Below are positions 1-10,015 of a DNA stretch of 64,000 nt, piece by piece; positions within the stretch are counted from its first letter, which is position 1; each line of letters begins with the position of its first letter. The translations under genes were made by a program, and so were the position numbers. The DNA is from Oerskovia merdavium (GTDB taxonomy: Bacteria > Actinomycetota > Actinomycetes > Actinomycetales > Cellulomonadaceae): the NCBI RefSeq assembly GCF_014836755.1, contig NZ_JACSQF010000001.1, positions 231,754-295,753 on the forward strand. The letters run 5' to 3'. The notes under the pieces were generated by a model, which saw only the letters and a list, made by a program, of their open reading frames with translations, did no database searches and was not told where the DNA came from.

Positions 1-94
1 GGCCGGGGGGGGGGGGTGGACGGTCGGGGCCAAGGTCCCCGTGCGGTGAGACCGCAGCGTGGGGCGCTCGACCGGGGGCCTGCCGCGCAACCGC

Positions 95-100
95 TAACCT
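95..100 (+). promoter_or_regulatory. -10 box of a leaderless promoter for the first glycosyltransferase
   Basis: TAACCT ends 6 nt before the GTG start at 107, so transcription should begin at or next to the start codon. No Shine-Dalgarno sequence precedes the GTG. No convincing -35 was seen. The upstream bases 1-94 hold a run of 12 G (5-16) and no recognisable gene. Confidence 0.5.
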
Positions 101-106
101 AGGGCG

Positions 107-1171
107 GTGACCGCTATTCCAGCCACCGCCCCCCTGCCCCCGGCACCTGCGCTGACGGCGCTCAGCGTGGTCGTGCCCGTGTACAACGAGCAGGCGTGGA
201 TCCGCCGGTCGCTCACCGCGATCCTGGAGTCCGGCGACCGGGCCGGGCTTCCGCTGGACGTCGTCGTCGTCGACGACGGCTCCACGGACTCCACCGCAGC
301 GGTCGTGCAGGAGATCGCTGCGCACGATCCTCGTGTGCGCCTGGTCGGCCAGGCGAACGCCGGTCGGATGGCCGCCCGCCTGACGGGTGCCGGAGCCGCG
401 CACCACCCGTGGATGCTCCTGCTCGACGCCCGGGTCATCGTCGATCCCGACGCCCTGCGCTGGCTCGTCGAGCAGGCGCCCGACCTGTCCGAGGCCCGCG
501 TGTGGTGCGGTCACGTGGAGGTCGACACGCGCGGCAACCTGCCGGCCGCGTTCTGGGACGCCTTGGCCCGCGTGGGCTGGCGTTCCTACCTGCGTTCGCC
601 TCGGGTGCTCTCCTTCGGCGGAGAGGACTTCGACCGCTACCCCAAGGGCACTGGTTGCCTGCTCATCGAGCGCGACTACTTCGCCCAGCTCGCCGAGTCC
701 TTCGAGTCTCTCTACGACGTCCAGCACCTGGCCAGCGACGACACCCGCCTCCTGCGCACGGCTGCTACCGAGCGACGCATCTGGCTCGCACCGGACTTCA
801 GGTTCACGTACCACGGCAAGTCGGGCTGGGGCGGGTTCCGCCGGCAGGCCCTCTTCCGTGGGACCACCTTCGTCGACAGCTACCTCGGCCAGTCGACACC
901 GCTCACGGTCGCGCTCCTGGGTGCCACCGGTATCGGTTTCGCCCTCGTCGTCACCGCGATCCTCAAGCCCGTCGTCGGCCTTCCTGCCATCGCCCTGGCG
1001 TGGGCCGCCGTGCCCGCAGCCGTCGCTGCCGCCGGCGGACGCCGGCGGCACGTGGTCGCTGCCGCCGTCATGACCCCACCCTTCGTCGCTCTCTTCGGCG
1101 CAGGCGTCCTGCGCGGCTACGCCCTGGCGGCCCGGTCAGCCCTGCGCGCACGCTCCGCCCGCACCTCGTGA
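107..1171 (+). CDS. Glycosyltransferase family 2, membrane-anchored
   Basis: A 354-residue GT2 enzyme expected to move a sugar from a nucleotide donor to a growing surface glycan at the inner face of the membrane. The N-terminus has the GT-A start pattern (SVVVPVYNE) and a DDGS motif near residue 60. The usual DxD site appears as DAR around residue 108, which is atypical. The C-terminal third has two or three hydrophobic segments that should anchor it in the membrane. The GTG at 107 follows a TAACCT box by 6 nt and is probably leaderless. Its stop overlaps the start of the next gene by 4 bp (GTGA), so the two are translationally coupled with a flippase. Donor and acceptor sugars cannot be told from sequence. 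Confidence 0.9.
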   Translation: MTAIPATAPLPPAPALTALSVVVPVYNEQAWIRRSLTAILESGDRAGLPLDVVVVDDGSTDSTAAVVQEIAAHDPRVRLVGQANAGRMAARLTGAGAAHHPWMLLLDARVIVDPDALRWLVEQAPDLSEARVWCGHVEVDTRGNLPAAFWDALARVGWRSYLRSPRVLSFGGEDFDRYPKGTGCLLIERDYFAQLAESFESLYDVQHLASDDTRLLRTAATERRIWLAPDFRFTYHGKSGWGGFRRQALFRGTTFVDSYLGQSTPLTVALLGATGIGFALVVTAILKPVVGLPAIALAWAAVPAAVAAAGGRRRHVVAAAVMTPPFVALFGAGVLRGYALAARSALRARSARTS

Positions 1172-2451
1172 GCCTGCTGCAGCGCGCCCGCACCTCGGGC
1201 ATCCTCGGCGTCGGCTCGGCAGTCGCCGTCTCCAGCGTCGCGGGGTACCTTCTGCTCGCGGTCGTCGGTCGCACGCTGACCACCTCGGAGTTTGCCCTCT
1301 TCATGTCCTTCTGGGGTCTGCTCTTCGGGCTCGCGAGCTCGATGTCGATGGTCGAGCAGGAGGCGGCCCGGCAGTCGGCCGGAGGCGAGAAGGACCACTC
1401 GGCCCCGATCCTGCGCGTCGCTCTCGCGGCGGGCGCCATCGCCACCACGGTCGCGGCCCTGACGCTCCTCCCGGCGGTCTCCGTCCGTCTCTACGGTCAT
1501 GCCGAGAGCGGCATGGGAGTGCTCGTGGTCATCGCGACGCTCGGCTTCGCCGCGCAGTTCATGGTGCGCGGGCTGCTGATCGGTGCCGACGACATCCGGG
1601 GCTACGCAGGCCTGGTCGTCGCCGAACCCACGTCCCGACTGCTCGTCCTGGCCGTCGTCTGGCTCACGGTCGGGGTCACGCTCGGCTCCGCCGCCGCGGC
1701 GGTCGCCGTCGGCGCGTTCGCGTGGATCGGGTGGGTCGGTCCCGCTCGTCGGTTGCTGCGTCGGACCCAGGTCCAGGCAGGGTTCGGCGTCCGGTCCTGG
1801 CTCGACCCGCTGCGGCGCGCAGGATCGCTCATGCTCGGGGCTGCGCTGACCGCCGCGCTGATCACCGGGTACACGACGATGGTCACGGCCTTCTCGGGAG
1901 GGGCACCCGGCGCGGCGGGCGGCGCGGTCTTCGCGGCGCTCACCGTCTCCCGTCTACCGCTCCTCTTCGTCGCCCCGCTCCAGGCTCTCGCAGTACCGAC
2001 GATCCTGCGCTGGCAGCAGGCCGGCACGAACACCGTCAAGGACGCACACCGCCTTCTCGTGCTCGCAGCGACCGGCACGCTGGCCGTCGGCCTCGTCGGT
2101 GGCCTCGTCGCGTGGTTCATCGGACCGTGGGCCGTCCAGGTCGCGCTCGGGGCGAAATACGTCGTCAGCCCCGCGACGATCGCCGTCCTGGTCTTCTCCG
2201 CCTGCTTCCTCGGCCTCCTGCAGCTCGCTTCCGCCGCGCTCATCGCCTTCGGCAGCTACCGCTGGATGGCGACCGTCTGGGCCACCGCCACGGGCACGAC
2301 CGCACTGTGGCTCCTCCTCAACCCGTTCGACATCGTCCTGTCGGCCGTCGTCGGCGCCCTGGTCGGCCCGGTCGTCGGAGTCTGCGTCGCCCTGGTGGTC
2401 CTGTGGCGGATGGTCGGACGGCACGTGAGCGCCGTCGCGGACCACGCCTGA
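1168..2451 (+). CDS. Polysaccharide (lipid-linked glycan) flippase, Wzx/MATE-like
   Basis: A 427-residue integral membrane protein with about 12 hydrophobic segments spread along its length, as expected for the MVF/MATE polysaccharide flippase superfamily. It would flip lipid-linked oligosaccharide across the membrane. The start is the GTG at 1168, inside the stop of the preceding GT2 gene (GTGA, 1168-1171). The longer open frame upstream is a shadow of that gene. Weak primary conservation in this superfamily means assignment rests on topology, length and context. The region also encodes a Wzm/Wzt ABC exporter, so two different export routes lie in one cluster. Confidence 0.8.
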   Translation: MSLLQRARTSGILGVGSAVAVSSVAGYLLLAVVGRTLTTSEFALFMSFWGLLFGLASSMSMVEQEAARQSAGGEKDHSAPILRVALAAGAIATTVAALTLLPAVSVRLYGHAESGMGVLVVIATLGFAAQFMVRGLLIGADDIRGYAGLVVAEPTSRLLVLAVVWLTVGVTLGSAAAAVAVGAFAWIGWVGPARRLLRRTQVQAGFGVRSWLDPLRRAGSLMLGAALTAALITGYTTMVTAFSGGAPGAAGGAVFAALTVSRLPLLFVAPLQALAVPTILRWQQAGTNTVKDAHRLLVLAATGTLAVGLVGGLVAWFIGPWAVQVALGAKYVVSPATIAVLVFSACFLGLLQLASAALIAFGSYRWMATVWATATGTTALWLLLNPFDIVLSAVVGALVGPVVGVCVALVVLWRMVGRHVSAVADHA

Positions 2452-2556
2452 ACCGCAGGTCGACCCGTCCGTCTCGGCGGCTCCGGGCCGTCGGCACCAC
2501 GGACGCGACGGCAGACGGAGGTCGAGCGCCTTCCTCACATGCGGCAGAATGACTGC

Positions 2557-3408
2557 GTGACTCGGATTCTTGTGACAGGAGCGAACGGCTACATCGGGGC
2601 CCATGTGGTCAAGGCCTTGATGCGTGCAGGGGCCACGGTCGTGGCCGCGGACCGGTCGCCGGATGCCTCCACGCGATACCCCGAGGGCGTGGTCGCGGTC
2701 CCGGGCGACATCTTCGCGGACCCCGAAGGGCTGTTCGACCGAGCGGGGAAGCTCGACGTGGTCGTGCATCTCGCGTGGGAGAAGGGTTTCGTCCACAACG
2801 ACCCGGTCCACATCCGCCGCCTTCCCGACCACCTGCGCTTCCTCGAGGCTGCGATCGCCGCGGGGGTGCCACAACTGGTCGTCCTCGGGACCATGCACGA
2901 GGTCGGTTACCACGAGGGCGCGATCGACGAGTCGACCCCGACGGCCCCACGCTCGCTGTACGGCATCGCCAAGGACGCGCTGCGACGCAGCCTGGGAGTG
3001 GTGAGCGAAGGCAAGGACGTGACCGTCCAGTGGCTGCGCTGCTTCTACATCCACGGCGACGACGAGCGCGGCAGCTCGATCTTCGGCAAGATCGCCGCGG
3101 CCGCACGGTCCGGCCAGCGGGAGTTCCCCTTCACCAGCGGGAAGAACCGGTACGACTTCATCGAGGTCGACGAGCTTGCCGAGCAGATCGCCGCGGTAGC
3201 CCTGCAGACCCGTGTCACGGGGGTCATCAACTGCTGCACCGGCGAGCCCGTGTCCCTCGCAGACGAGGTCGAGGCGTACATCGCGCAGCACGGCTACGAC
3301 ATCACGCTCGCGTACGGCGCGTTCCCCGACCGCGCCTACGACTCCCCGGGCGTGTGGGGCGACGCGACCAAGATCCGCCAGGTCCTCGAGGCCGATCCCT
3401 CGGCCTGA
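2557..3408 (+). CDS. NAD-dependent epimerase/dehydratase (extended SDR)
   Basis: A 283-residue extended short-chain dehydrogenase/reductase acting on a nucleotide sugar. The N-terminus has the NAD-binding glycine motif VTGANGYIG, and YGIAK is the catalytic YxxxK pair about 140 residues in. I prefer the GTG at 2557 because CAGAAT ends 6 nt before it (leaderless), and the protein then starts directly at the Rossmann strand (MTRILVTG). An in-frame ATG at 2539 would add six residues, but the nearest GGAGG is about 17 nt upstream of it. The exact reaction (epimerase, reductase or dehydratase) cannot be settled from motifs. Its place between the flippase and the rhamnose genes ties it to glycan precursor supply. 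Confidence 0.85.
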   Translation: MTRILVTGANGYIGAHVVKALMRAGATVVAADRSPDASTRYPEGVVAVPGDIFADPEGLFDRAGKLDVVVHLAWEKGFVHNDPVHIRRLPDHLRFLEAAIAAGVPQLVVLGTMHEVGYHEGAIDESTPTAPRSLYGIAKDALRRSLGVVSEGKDVTVQWLRCFYIHGDDERGSSIFGKIAAAARSGQREFPFTSGKNRYDFIEVDELAEQIAAVALQTRVTGVINCCTGEPVSLADEVEAYIAQHGYDITLAYGAFPDRAYDSPGVWGDATKIRQVLEADPSA

Positions 3409-3411
3409 GCG

Positions 3412-3460
3412 ATGCCTCCGGGCCACGCCGCCCCCTGCACCGGGCGTCGCCCGGAGGCAT
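3412..3460. terminator. Hairpin between convergent genes
   Basis: Perfect 12-bp arms (ATGCCTCCGGGC at 3412-3423 and its complement at 3449-3460) enclose a 25-nt loop. It lies between the epimerase stop at 3408 and the methyltransferase stop at 3477, so it can serve both strands. No U-tract follows. Confidence 0.55.
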
Positions 3461-3476
3461 GGACCACCGCCAGGAG

Positions 3477-4448
3477 TCAGCCCTTGCCCGGGTCTGTCGG
3501 CCGGAACGCACGCTTGGCTGCCCGCAGCGGTGTCACGACCGCGTTGCCCACCCGCCACGCGGCCGAGTCACGGAGCCTCTGCTCCGCCTCGAGGGCTGCC
3601 GCCTCGTGGTAGGCGATGATCTCCTTCGCAGCACGGAGCTCGTCCTCACGGTCCGCGAGCGTGCGGCGGAGGCGATCAGCCTCCTCGCGTGCCGAGACGA
3701 TCGTGGGGCTCTCCGCCGGCGTGACGACGGGCCCCGCAGGCAACGGCTCGACCTGCGGCGCCGTCTCACCGGGCACGGCCCGACGCGCGGACAGGACGAA
3801 CTGATAGCCGAGCGCCAGGGGCTGGGCGCGCACCCAGTCGACGATCTCCTGCGGCAGCAGCGCGGGGTCGACGTCGACCTCGGTCGCCAGAGGATCGGCC
3901 GTGGTCATCCACGCGGCGGTGACGACGATGCCCGCGTCGGTGAGCAGGTCCTGGAGGGTGTCCCAGGTGACGAACCGGACATGGGTCTCGTCGAGCAGGC
4001 CGAGGGGCGTGTAGTTCCAGCGCCCCTGCAGCAGCCCGAGTCGTAGCGACCCGTGAGCGACGTTGGGGATCGAGATCACCAGGGTCCCGTCCTCGGTGAG
4101 GACGGAGAGCGCCCCGGCGAGGATCCGCGCCGGGTTGCGGACGTGCTCGAGCACGTCCGCAAGGACGACGACGTCGAAGGCCTCGGCACCGAACTCCGCC
4201 GCATAGTCGAGGGTCTCCGCGTCCGCGACGACCACGGATGCGAGGTGAGCCCGTGCTTCCTCGGCCGCCACGGGGTCAAGCTCCACCCCGCGCACGATGC
4301 ACTCCTTGTCCTTGAGCGCGTCACCCAGGTATCCCGCGGCGCAACCGACGTCGAGCACGCGGCTCCTGGGTGGGACCATCCCGACGAGGAGGCCGTGGCT
4401 CGTGTTGGTCTCTTGTGGATCGAAGTCGAAAGCGTACTTCGACGGCAT
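3477..4448 (-). CDS. Class I SAM-dependent methyltransferase
   Basis: A 323-residue protein. Residues about 28-45 carry the SAM-binding motif I (VLDVGCAAGYLG), followed by an acidic strand end (GVELDP) and a VLADVLEH strand, typical of the Methyltransf_11/UbiE fold. The C-terminal 80 residues are charged and rich in Glu and Arg, predicting a coiled coil (EEADRLRRTLADREDELRAA). The start is the ATG at 4448, preceded by GAAGGAGA at good spacing. A longer frame upstream runs into the divergent rfbB gene and is a shadow. It probably methylates a sugar or glycan in this cluster, perhaps as a chain-end cap. The substrate is inferred from context only. Confidence 0.85.
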   Translation of the reverse strand: MPSKYAFDFDPQETNTSHGLLVGMVPPRSRVLDVGCAAGYLGDALKDKECIVRGVELDPVAAEEARAHLASVVVADAETLDYAAEFGAEAFDVVVLADVLEHVRNPARILAGALSVLTEDGTLVISIPNVAHGSLRLGLLQGRWNYTPLGLLDETHVRFVTWDTLQDLLTDAGIVVTAAWMTTADPLATEVDVDPALLPQEIVDWVRAQPLALGYQFVLSARRAVPGETAPQVEPLPAGPVVTPAESPTIVSAREEADRLRRTLADREDELRAAKEIIAYHEAAALEAEQRLRDSAAWRVGNAVVTPLRAAKRAFRPTDPGKG

Positions 4449-4500
4449 GGACGGTCTCCTTCGACGAAGGGAAGCGCGGCTGTGCGCGACCGGAAGATGA

Positions 4501-5634
<1,134 letters not shown>

Positions 5635-5683
5635 GCGTCCCCTTTCACCATCGCCGGCCCTGGCCAGGACGAGGAGTTCTTAC

Positions 5684-6541
5684 ATGCAGTGGATCGTGAT
5701 CGGCGCGGCCGGGATGCTCGGCCAGGACGTCGTCGCACGCCTGGAGGGCGAGGGTCGGTCGGTCGAGGCGCTCGACCGGGGCGACCTCGACATCACCGAC
5801 CCCGCTGCGTGCGATCGGCTCCTCCGTGGCGCCGACGTGGTCGTGAACTGTGCAGCGTGGACGGCGGTCGACCTGGCCGAGGAGCGTGAGGCCGAGGCCT
5901 TCGCCGTCAATGCAACGGGCGCGGCAAACCTCGCGCGTTCTGCATCCTCGGTCGGCGCGCGTCTCGTGCAGATCTCCACCGACTACGTGTTCGACGGGTC
6001 GGCGCGCACTCCTTACGCCGCAGACGCCCCGCAGAACCCCGCGACGGCCTACGGGCGCACCAAGGCCGCAGGCGAGTGGGCTGTCGCGGCGCTCGGCTCC
6101 CAGCACCTGATCATGCGGACCGCGTACCTGTACGGGGCGGGCGGCGTGTGCTTCCCACGGACGATCGTGAAGCTCGCGGCGGAGCGGGGCGGGCTGGACG
6201 TGGTCGACGACCAGCACGGCCAGCCGACGTGGACGGTCGATGTCGCCGACCTGGTGCTGCGTGCGGTCGACGCCGAGGTGCCCGGCGGCGTCTACCACGC
6301 GACGTCGCAGGGCAGCGCCTCCTGGTTCGAGTTCGCGGCCGAGGCCGTCGCAGCAGCGGGGATGGATCGAGGGCTGGTTCGCCCGACGACGAGCGAGGCC
6401 TTCGTACGTCCTGCTCCTCGTCCGACATACTCCGTGCTCGATCACGGTTCCTTGCGGGCGGTGGGGGTCGACCCCATCGGCACGTGGCAGGAGCGTTGGA
6501 GCAAGGCTGCCGGTTCGGTCCTCGCTGCGACCCGGCACTGA
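5684..6541 (+). CDS. rfbD: dTDP-4-dehydrorhamnose reductase
   Basis: A 285-residue RmlD-type SDR that reduces dTDP-4-keto-L-rhamnose to dTDP-L-rhamnose with NAD(P)H. The cofactor motif GAAGMLG sits at residues 7-13. STDYVFDG (98-105) is the RmlD signature, and Y123xxxK127 is the catalytic pair. The ATG at 5684 has GAGGAG upstream. It sits behind rfbB on the same strand, probably in one operon, and is followed by a hairpin at 6543-6577. With the RgpF-type protein nearby it indicates a rhamnose-containing surface polymer. Confidence 0.93.
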   Translation: MQWIVIGAAGMLGQDVVARLEGEGRSVEALDRGDLDITDPAACDRLLRGADVVVNCAAWTAVDLAEEREAEAFAVNATGAANLARSASSVGARLVQISTDYVFDGSARTPYAADAPQNPATAYGRTKAAGEWAVAALGSQHLIMRTAYLYGAGGVCFPRTIVKLAAERGGLDVVDDQHGQPTWTVDVADLVLRAVDAEVPGGVYHATSQGSASWFEFAAEAVAAAGMDRGLVRPTTSEAFVRPAPRPTYSVLDHGSLRAVGVDPIGTWQERWSKAAGSVLAATRH

Positions 6542-6542
6542 C

Positions 6543-6577
6543 GCCTTCGGGCGCGCCGATCCAGCGCTCCCGAAGGC
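6543..6577. terminator. Hairpin after rfbD
   Basis: GCCTTCGGG (6543-6551) pairs with CCCGAAGGC (6569-6577) around a 17-nt loop just after the rfbD stop. The converging GT2 gene ends at 6701. No U-tract. Confidence 0.5.
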
Positions 6578-6700
6578 ACGACGCCGCCCGTGTCGAGCAG
6601 GCCATGGCACCCGGGCCCGTTCCGGACCGCCTCCAGCGACCCGGAACGGACACGAACCTGGACCACGAGGCCCGTGGACCGGACGATCCGCGCCGAGGAC

Positions 6701-7666
6701 CTAGCGCTCGAACGGCGAGTCCAGCCCCCCCTGCGCGGCGAGCCGTCGTCGAGCCCCACGGGCAGCACGCCGCTCGACGGGCATCCGCCGACAAGCCTGC
6801 GCCAGGGCACGGATCCGCGCACGCAGCAGTTCCGGTCGCTCGTCGCGGCGCAGGACGTGCCGCAACGGCGCGACCACCTGACGCGCGAACGCCCTGACGA
6901 CCACCGAGAAGGGTGCGTAGCGCGCGAACACGAGCAGCGCGTTGCGGTTGTTGTAGTAGCGGAACAGGGCGCTCGTCGAGTCGGAGCTCTGCGCGTGCCG
7001 GTGCCACGCGACGGCCTCCCTGTGGAACAGGATCCGCCATCCGCCGGCGCGCAAGCGCCACGAGAGGTCGGTGTCCTCGTAGTACAGGAAGAGCGAGTCG
7101 TCGAACTGACCCACCTGGTCCAGCGCGGCCGTCCTCAGCACCACCGCACCCCCGCAGAAGCCGAAGACGTCCTGCGGAGCCGACAACCGGTTCAACGGCG
7201 TGAGCCAGTCCCGATCCGTGGCCGAGCCGGACCGTGAGACCACGTTCCCGGTCGAGTTGACCAGGGGGGCGCCTTCGCCGGTCCGACCTTCCAGCAGGAT
7301 CAGGGCCGTGACAGCACCGACGTCCTCGTTGCCCGGCTCCTCGAGCAGCTCGATCATCCGTCGGACGGCATCCGGCTCGAACCGCGCGTCGTTGTTCAGC
7401 AGGACGACGTACGGCGCGCGTAGGTCGTCGAGCCCCGCGTTGACACCGCCGGCGAATCCACGGTTCGTCGCGTTCTGCACCAGCCGGACAGACGGGTACT
7501 CCCTGCGCAGAAGATCCACGGAGCCGTCGTGCGAGGCGTTGTCGACCACCACCGTCTCCAGAGAACCCGGCGGAAGGTCCTGGGCGACCAGCGAGTCCAG
7601 GCACGGCCGGAGGAGCGCCTCACCGTTCCAGTTGACGACGACGGCCCTCACCAGAGGTTCGGTCAC
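6701..7666 (-). CDS. Glycosyltransferase family 2 (WcaE/rhamnosyltransferase-like)
   Basis: A 321-residue cytosolic GT2 enzyme. It starts VVVNWNGE, has the nucleotide-binding VVVDNASHDGS motif around residue 35, the LLNNDARF stretch (DxD-type site NDA) near residue 90, and an ED-containing YYEDTDLSWRLR motif near residue 190. This pattern is common among rhamnosyltransferases and other polymer-extending GT2s. The start is the GTG at 7666, overlapping the stop of the upstream GT4 gene (GTGA, 7663-7666), so it is the last gene of an overlapping minus-strand operon. A role in adding rhamnose is inference. Confidence 0.9.
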   Translation of the reverse strand: MTEPLVRAVVVNWNGEALLRPCLDSLVAQDLPPGSLETVVVDNASHDGSVDLLRREYPSVRLVQNATNRGFAGGVNAGLDDLRAPYVVLLNNDARFEPDAVRRMIELLEEPGNEDVGAVTALILLEGRTGEGAPLVNSTGNVVSRSGSATDRDWLTPLNRLSAPQDVFGFCGGAVVLRTAALDQVGQFDDSLFLYYEDTDLSWRLRAGGWRILFHREAVAWHRHAQSSDSTSALFRYYNNRNALLVFARYAPFSVVVRAFARQVVAPLRHVLRRDERPELLRARIRALAQACRRMPVERRAARGARRRLAAQGGLDSPFER

Positions 7667-8781
7667 GAGATCACCTCGCGGTAGACCGCTGCGGTAGCGG
7701 TGACTGCCGCGTCCCACGTGAAACGCGAGCTGTTCGCGCGCCCTGCAGCGGCCAGCTCGTCATGCCTGTCCCCCGTCGCGAGAAGCAGTGCCTCGGCCAA
7801 CGCCGGGACGTCCAGCGGATCGACCGACAGTGCGCTCGGACCGCAGATTTCTTCCATCGAGGTGCCGCGCGACGTCACGACGGGAGTGCCGTGCGCCTGC
7901 GCCTCGAGCACCGGGAGGCCGAAGCCCTCCCACACGGACGGGAAGCAGAAGGCTCGTGCCCCCGCGTATGCCGCCTGGAGGTCGTGCTGGCTCAGCTTGC
8001 CCAGCCGATGCACCCGGTCCGGGCCGTTCACCTCGATGGCCCTGTTCACCTCGTCCGCGGTCTCGCCCCACCCCGTGGGTCCGACGAGCACGAGGTCCAG
8101 CTGGGTCCCGTCCGACCTGAGCTCCGAGTAGGCCCGGAGCAACGTCGGCAGATTCTTGCGCGGCTCGAGAGTGCCGACCCACAGGAGGTAGGGGCGTTCG
8201 AGCCCGTTGCGTCGCCGGAAGCCGGCGACGTCGTCCGCGGAGACCTGCTCGGACGTGACCCCGTGCGGGACCACTCGGACGCGTCCACGATCGATGCCCG
8301 CGGACACACAGTCTCGAGCCGTGGCCTCGGACGGGACGATCACCACCGCGGCCTCCTCGCGCGTGACCGCGAGCGCGTCTCGGAAGTAGGCCGCCCCGTG
8401 CTTCGTGAAGTGCTCGGGCTCGCGCAGGAACGCGAGGTCGTGCACCGTCACCACGAGCGGGACGGGGGCAGGCGGAATGGCCCACGTGGTGGCATGGACA
8501 AGGTCGAGGTCGCGCCCACCGGGAACCCGGGGTGTGCGCAGCCGACGCCAGGACTCGTACAGCACCCTTCTCGGAAGGCGAGACATGCTCACCGGGACCC
8601 TCGGATCCAGCCCCTGGAGCTCTCCCGCCGCACCGTGGGCCCGGATCCCCCGCACGCGTGCGGCGCCCGAGCGGACGAGGCCGTTGGCGAGCTCACGGAC
8701 GTAGGTGCCGGACCCGCCGGGCACGGGCTGCCACAGCTGCTCGACGACCAGCGCGACCCGTGGGGTCTCACTTCGTGGCAT
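7663..8781 (-). CDS. Glycosyltransferase family 4 (GT-B fold)
   Basis: A 372-residue GT4 enzyme. The N-terminal domain has the glycine-rich acceptor loop (GGSGTYVREL, about residues 22-31). The C-terminal half has LLWVGTLEPRKN and the nucleotide-sugar binding FPSVWEGFGLPVLEAQ motif (an E-x7-E type site) near residue 290. It resembles mannosyl- or rhamnosyltransferases of surface glycans. The ATG at 8781 lies 14 bp inside the 3' end of the ATPase gene, so translation is probably coupled. It probably acts on the glycan exported by the adjacent ABC system. Confidence 0.9.
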   Translation of the reverse strand: MPRSETPRVALVVEQLWQPVPGGSGTYVRELANGLVRSGAARVRGIRAHGAAGELQGLDPRVPVSMSRLPRRVLYESWRRLRTPRVPGGRDLDLVHATTWAIPPAPVPLVVTVHDLAFLREPEHFTKHGAAYFRDALAVTREEAAVVIVPSEATARDCVSAGIDRGRVRVVPHGVTSEQVSADDVAGFRRRNGLERPYLLWVGTLEPRKNLPTLLRAYSELRSDGTQLDLVLVGPTGWGETADEVNRAIEVNGPDRVHRLGKLSQHDLQAAYAGARAFCFPSVWEGFGLPVLEAQAHGTPVVTSRGTSMEEICGPSALSVDPLDVPALAEALLLATGDRHDELAAAGRANSSRFTWDAAVTATAAVYREVIS

Positions 8782-10015
8782 CGACGACGTCGTTCCTCGG
8801 GGACGTGACCATGGGGCGCGGCGGTGTCAGCCGCTCGAAGTGAGATCCGAAGACCACGTATCCACCCGACTCGGTGCGCCCCGTGGGCACCACCGTGAAG
8901 GTCAGCCCGCGCAGGTAGCCGTCGATCAGGTGCGACGTTCCGGGCCCCTGGATCGACGCGGACAACGTGTAGGTGTCCGGACGCAAGGGCAGGCTGGGGA
9001 TCACCACGTCGATCGACCCGTCACCCGGCTCGATGCTCTGCGGCACGTAGTCGGAGTCCTGGGCGTGGTGCCCCCAGATGAGACGGTCGTCGAGCGTCTG
9101 GACCGAGACGCCGAAGACCGGCCGTTCGATGGTCTCCGACGCCGTGTAGTGCAGGCGGATCCGGATCTCGTCGCCCGTCCGGCACGTCCGCGCGTCACGG
9201 CCGTCCGGATGGAGCCATTCCATCCGGGTGATCTGGGCGTCACCCGATCCGATACGGGCGCCCCCTCCCTCGACGGGCTTGGCGAGGTGGGCTGCCTCCG
9301 AGTACTGCTCGATGACTTCGCTGACCGGTCCGGTGCCCTTGAGCTCGCCGTGCGACAGCCAGGCGGCCTCGTCGCAGAAGCTGCGCATCTGCTCCAGACC
9401 GTGGCTCACCACGACGACCGTCCGCCCCTCCCGACGGAAGTCGGCGAACTTCCCCATGCAGCGCTCTTGGAACTCCGCGTCCCCGACCGCCAGGATCTCG
9501 TCCACCAGAAGGATCTCGGGTTCGACGTGGATCGACACCGCGAACCCCAGTCGCACGTACATGCCGGACGAGTAGTTCTTGACCGGTTGGTCGATGAACG
9601 TACCGATGCCGGCGAAGTCGACGATGTCGTCGAACTTCCGGTCGACCTCGTGGCGACTCATGCCGAGGATCGAGCCGTTCAGGTAGACGTTCTCTCGCCC
9701 GGTCAGCTCAGGGTGGAACCCGGATCCCACCTCGAGCATGGCGGCCATGCGTCCACGGCTCGTGATGGTCCCCTGGTTGGGGGTCAAGATCTTGGCGATG
9801 CACTTGAGGAGCGTCGACTTGCCCGAGCCGTTGTTGCCCAGGAGACCGAAGGTCTTGCCCTCCGGGATCTCCAGCGCGACGTCTCGGAGAGCCCAAAAGT
9901 CCTCGTACTGCGACCGGCGACGGTCGACGAACAGCGACTTCAAGGACTGGCTCCGGTTCGTGTACATCCGGAACGTCTTGGAGACGTTGTCCACGGTTAC
10001 GGCTGACGTGCTCAC
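8768..10015 (-). CDS. ABC transporter ATPase, Wzt type with C-terminal glycan-binding-like domain
   Basis: A 415-residue ATPase of the teichoic acid/O-antigen exporter family. Walker A is GNNGSGKST at residues 60-68, the signature is the YSSGM variant typical of TagH/Wzt proteins, and Walker B is EILLVDE. After about residue 250 comes a beta-rich extension of some 150 residues that resembles the Wzt C-terminal domain, which in Gram-negative relatives recognises the capped polymer. The start is the GTG at 10015 overlapping the permease stop (GTGA). The longer upstream frame covers the permease and is a shadow. It energises export of a finished glycan. The polymer identity is unknown. Confidence 0.93.
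   Translation of the reverse strand: MSTSAVTVDNVSKTFRMYTNRSQSLKSLFVDRRRSQYEDFWALRDVALEIPEGKTFGLLGNNGSGKSTLLKCIAKILTPNQGTITSRGRMAAMLEVGSGFHPELTGRENVYLNGSILGMSRHEVDRKFDDIVDFAGIGTFIDQPVKNYSSGMYVRLGFAVSIHVEPEILLVDEILAVGDAEFQERCMGKFADFRREGRTVVVVSHGLEQMRSFCDEAAWLSHGELKGTGPVSEVIEQYSEAAHLAKPVEGGGARIGSGDAQITRMEWLHPDGRDARTCRTGDEIRIRLHYTASETIERPVFGVSVQTLDDRLIWGHHAQDSDYVPQSIEPGDGSIDVVIPSLPLRPDTYTLSASIQGPGTSHLIDGYLRGLTFTVVPTGRTESGGYVVFGSHFERLTPPRPMVTSPRNDVVDATK

Noticed and set aside
5-16. Run of 12 G at the window start
   Set aside because: No coding frame crosses it and no promoter can be aligned with it, so a switch role is unsupported. It may also be a sequencing artefact.
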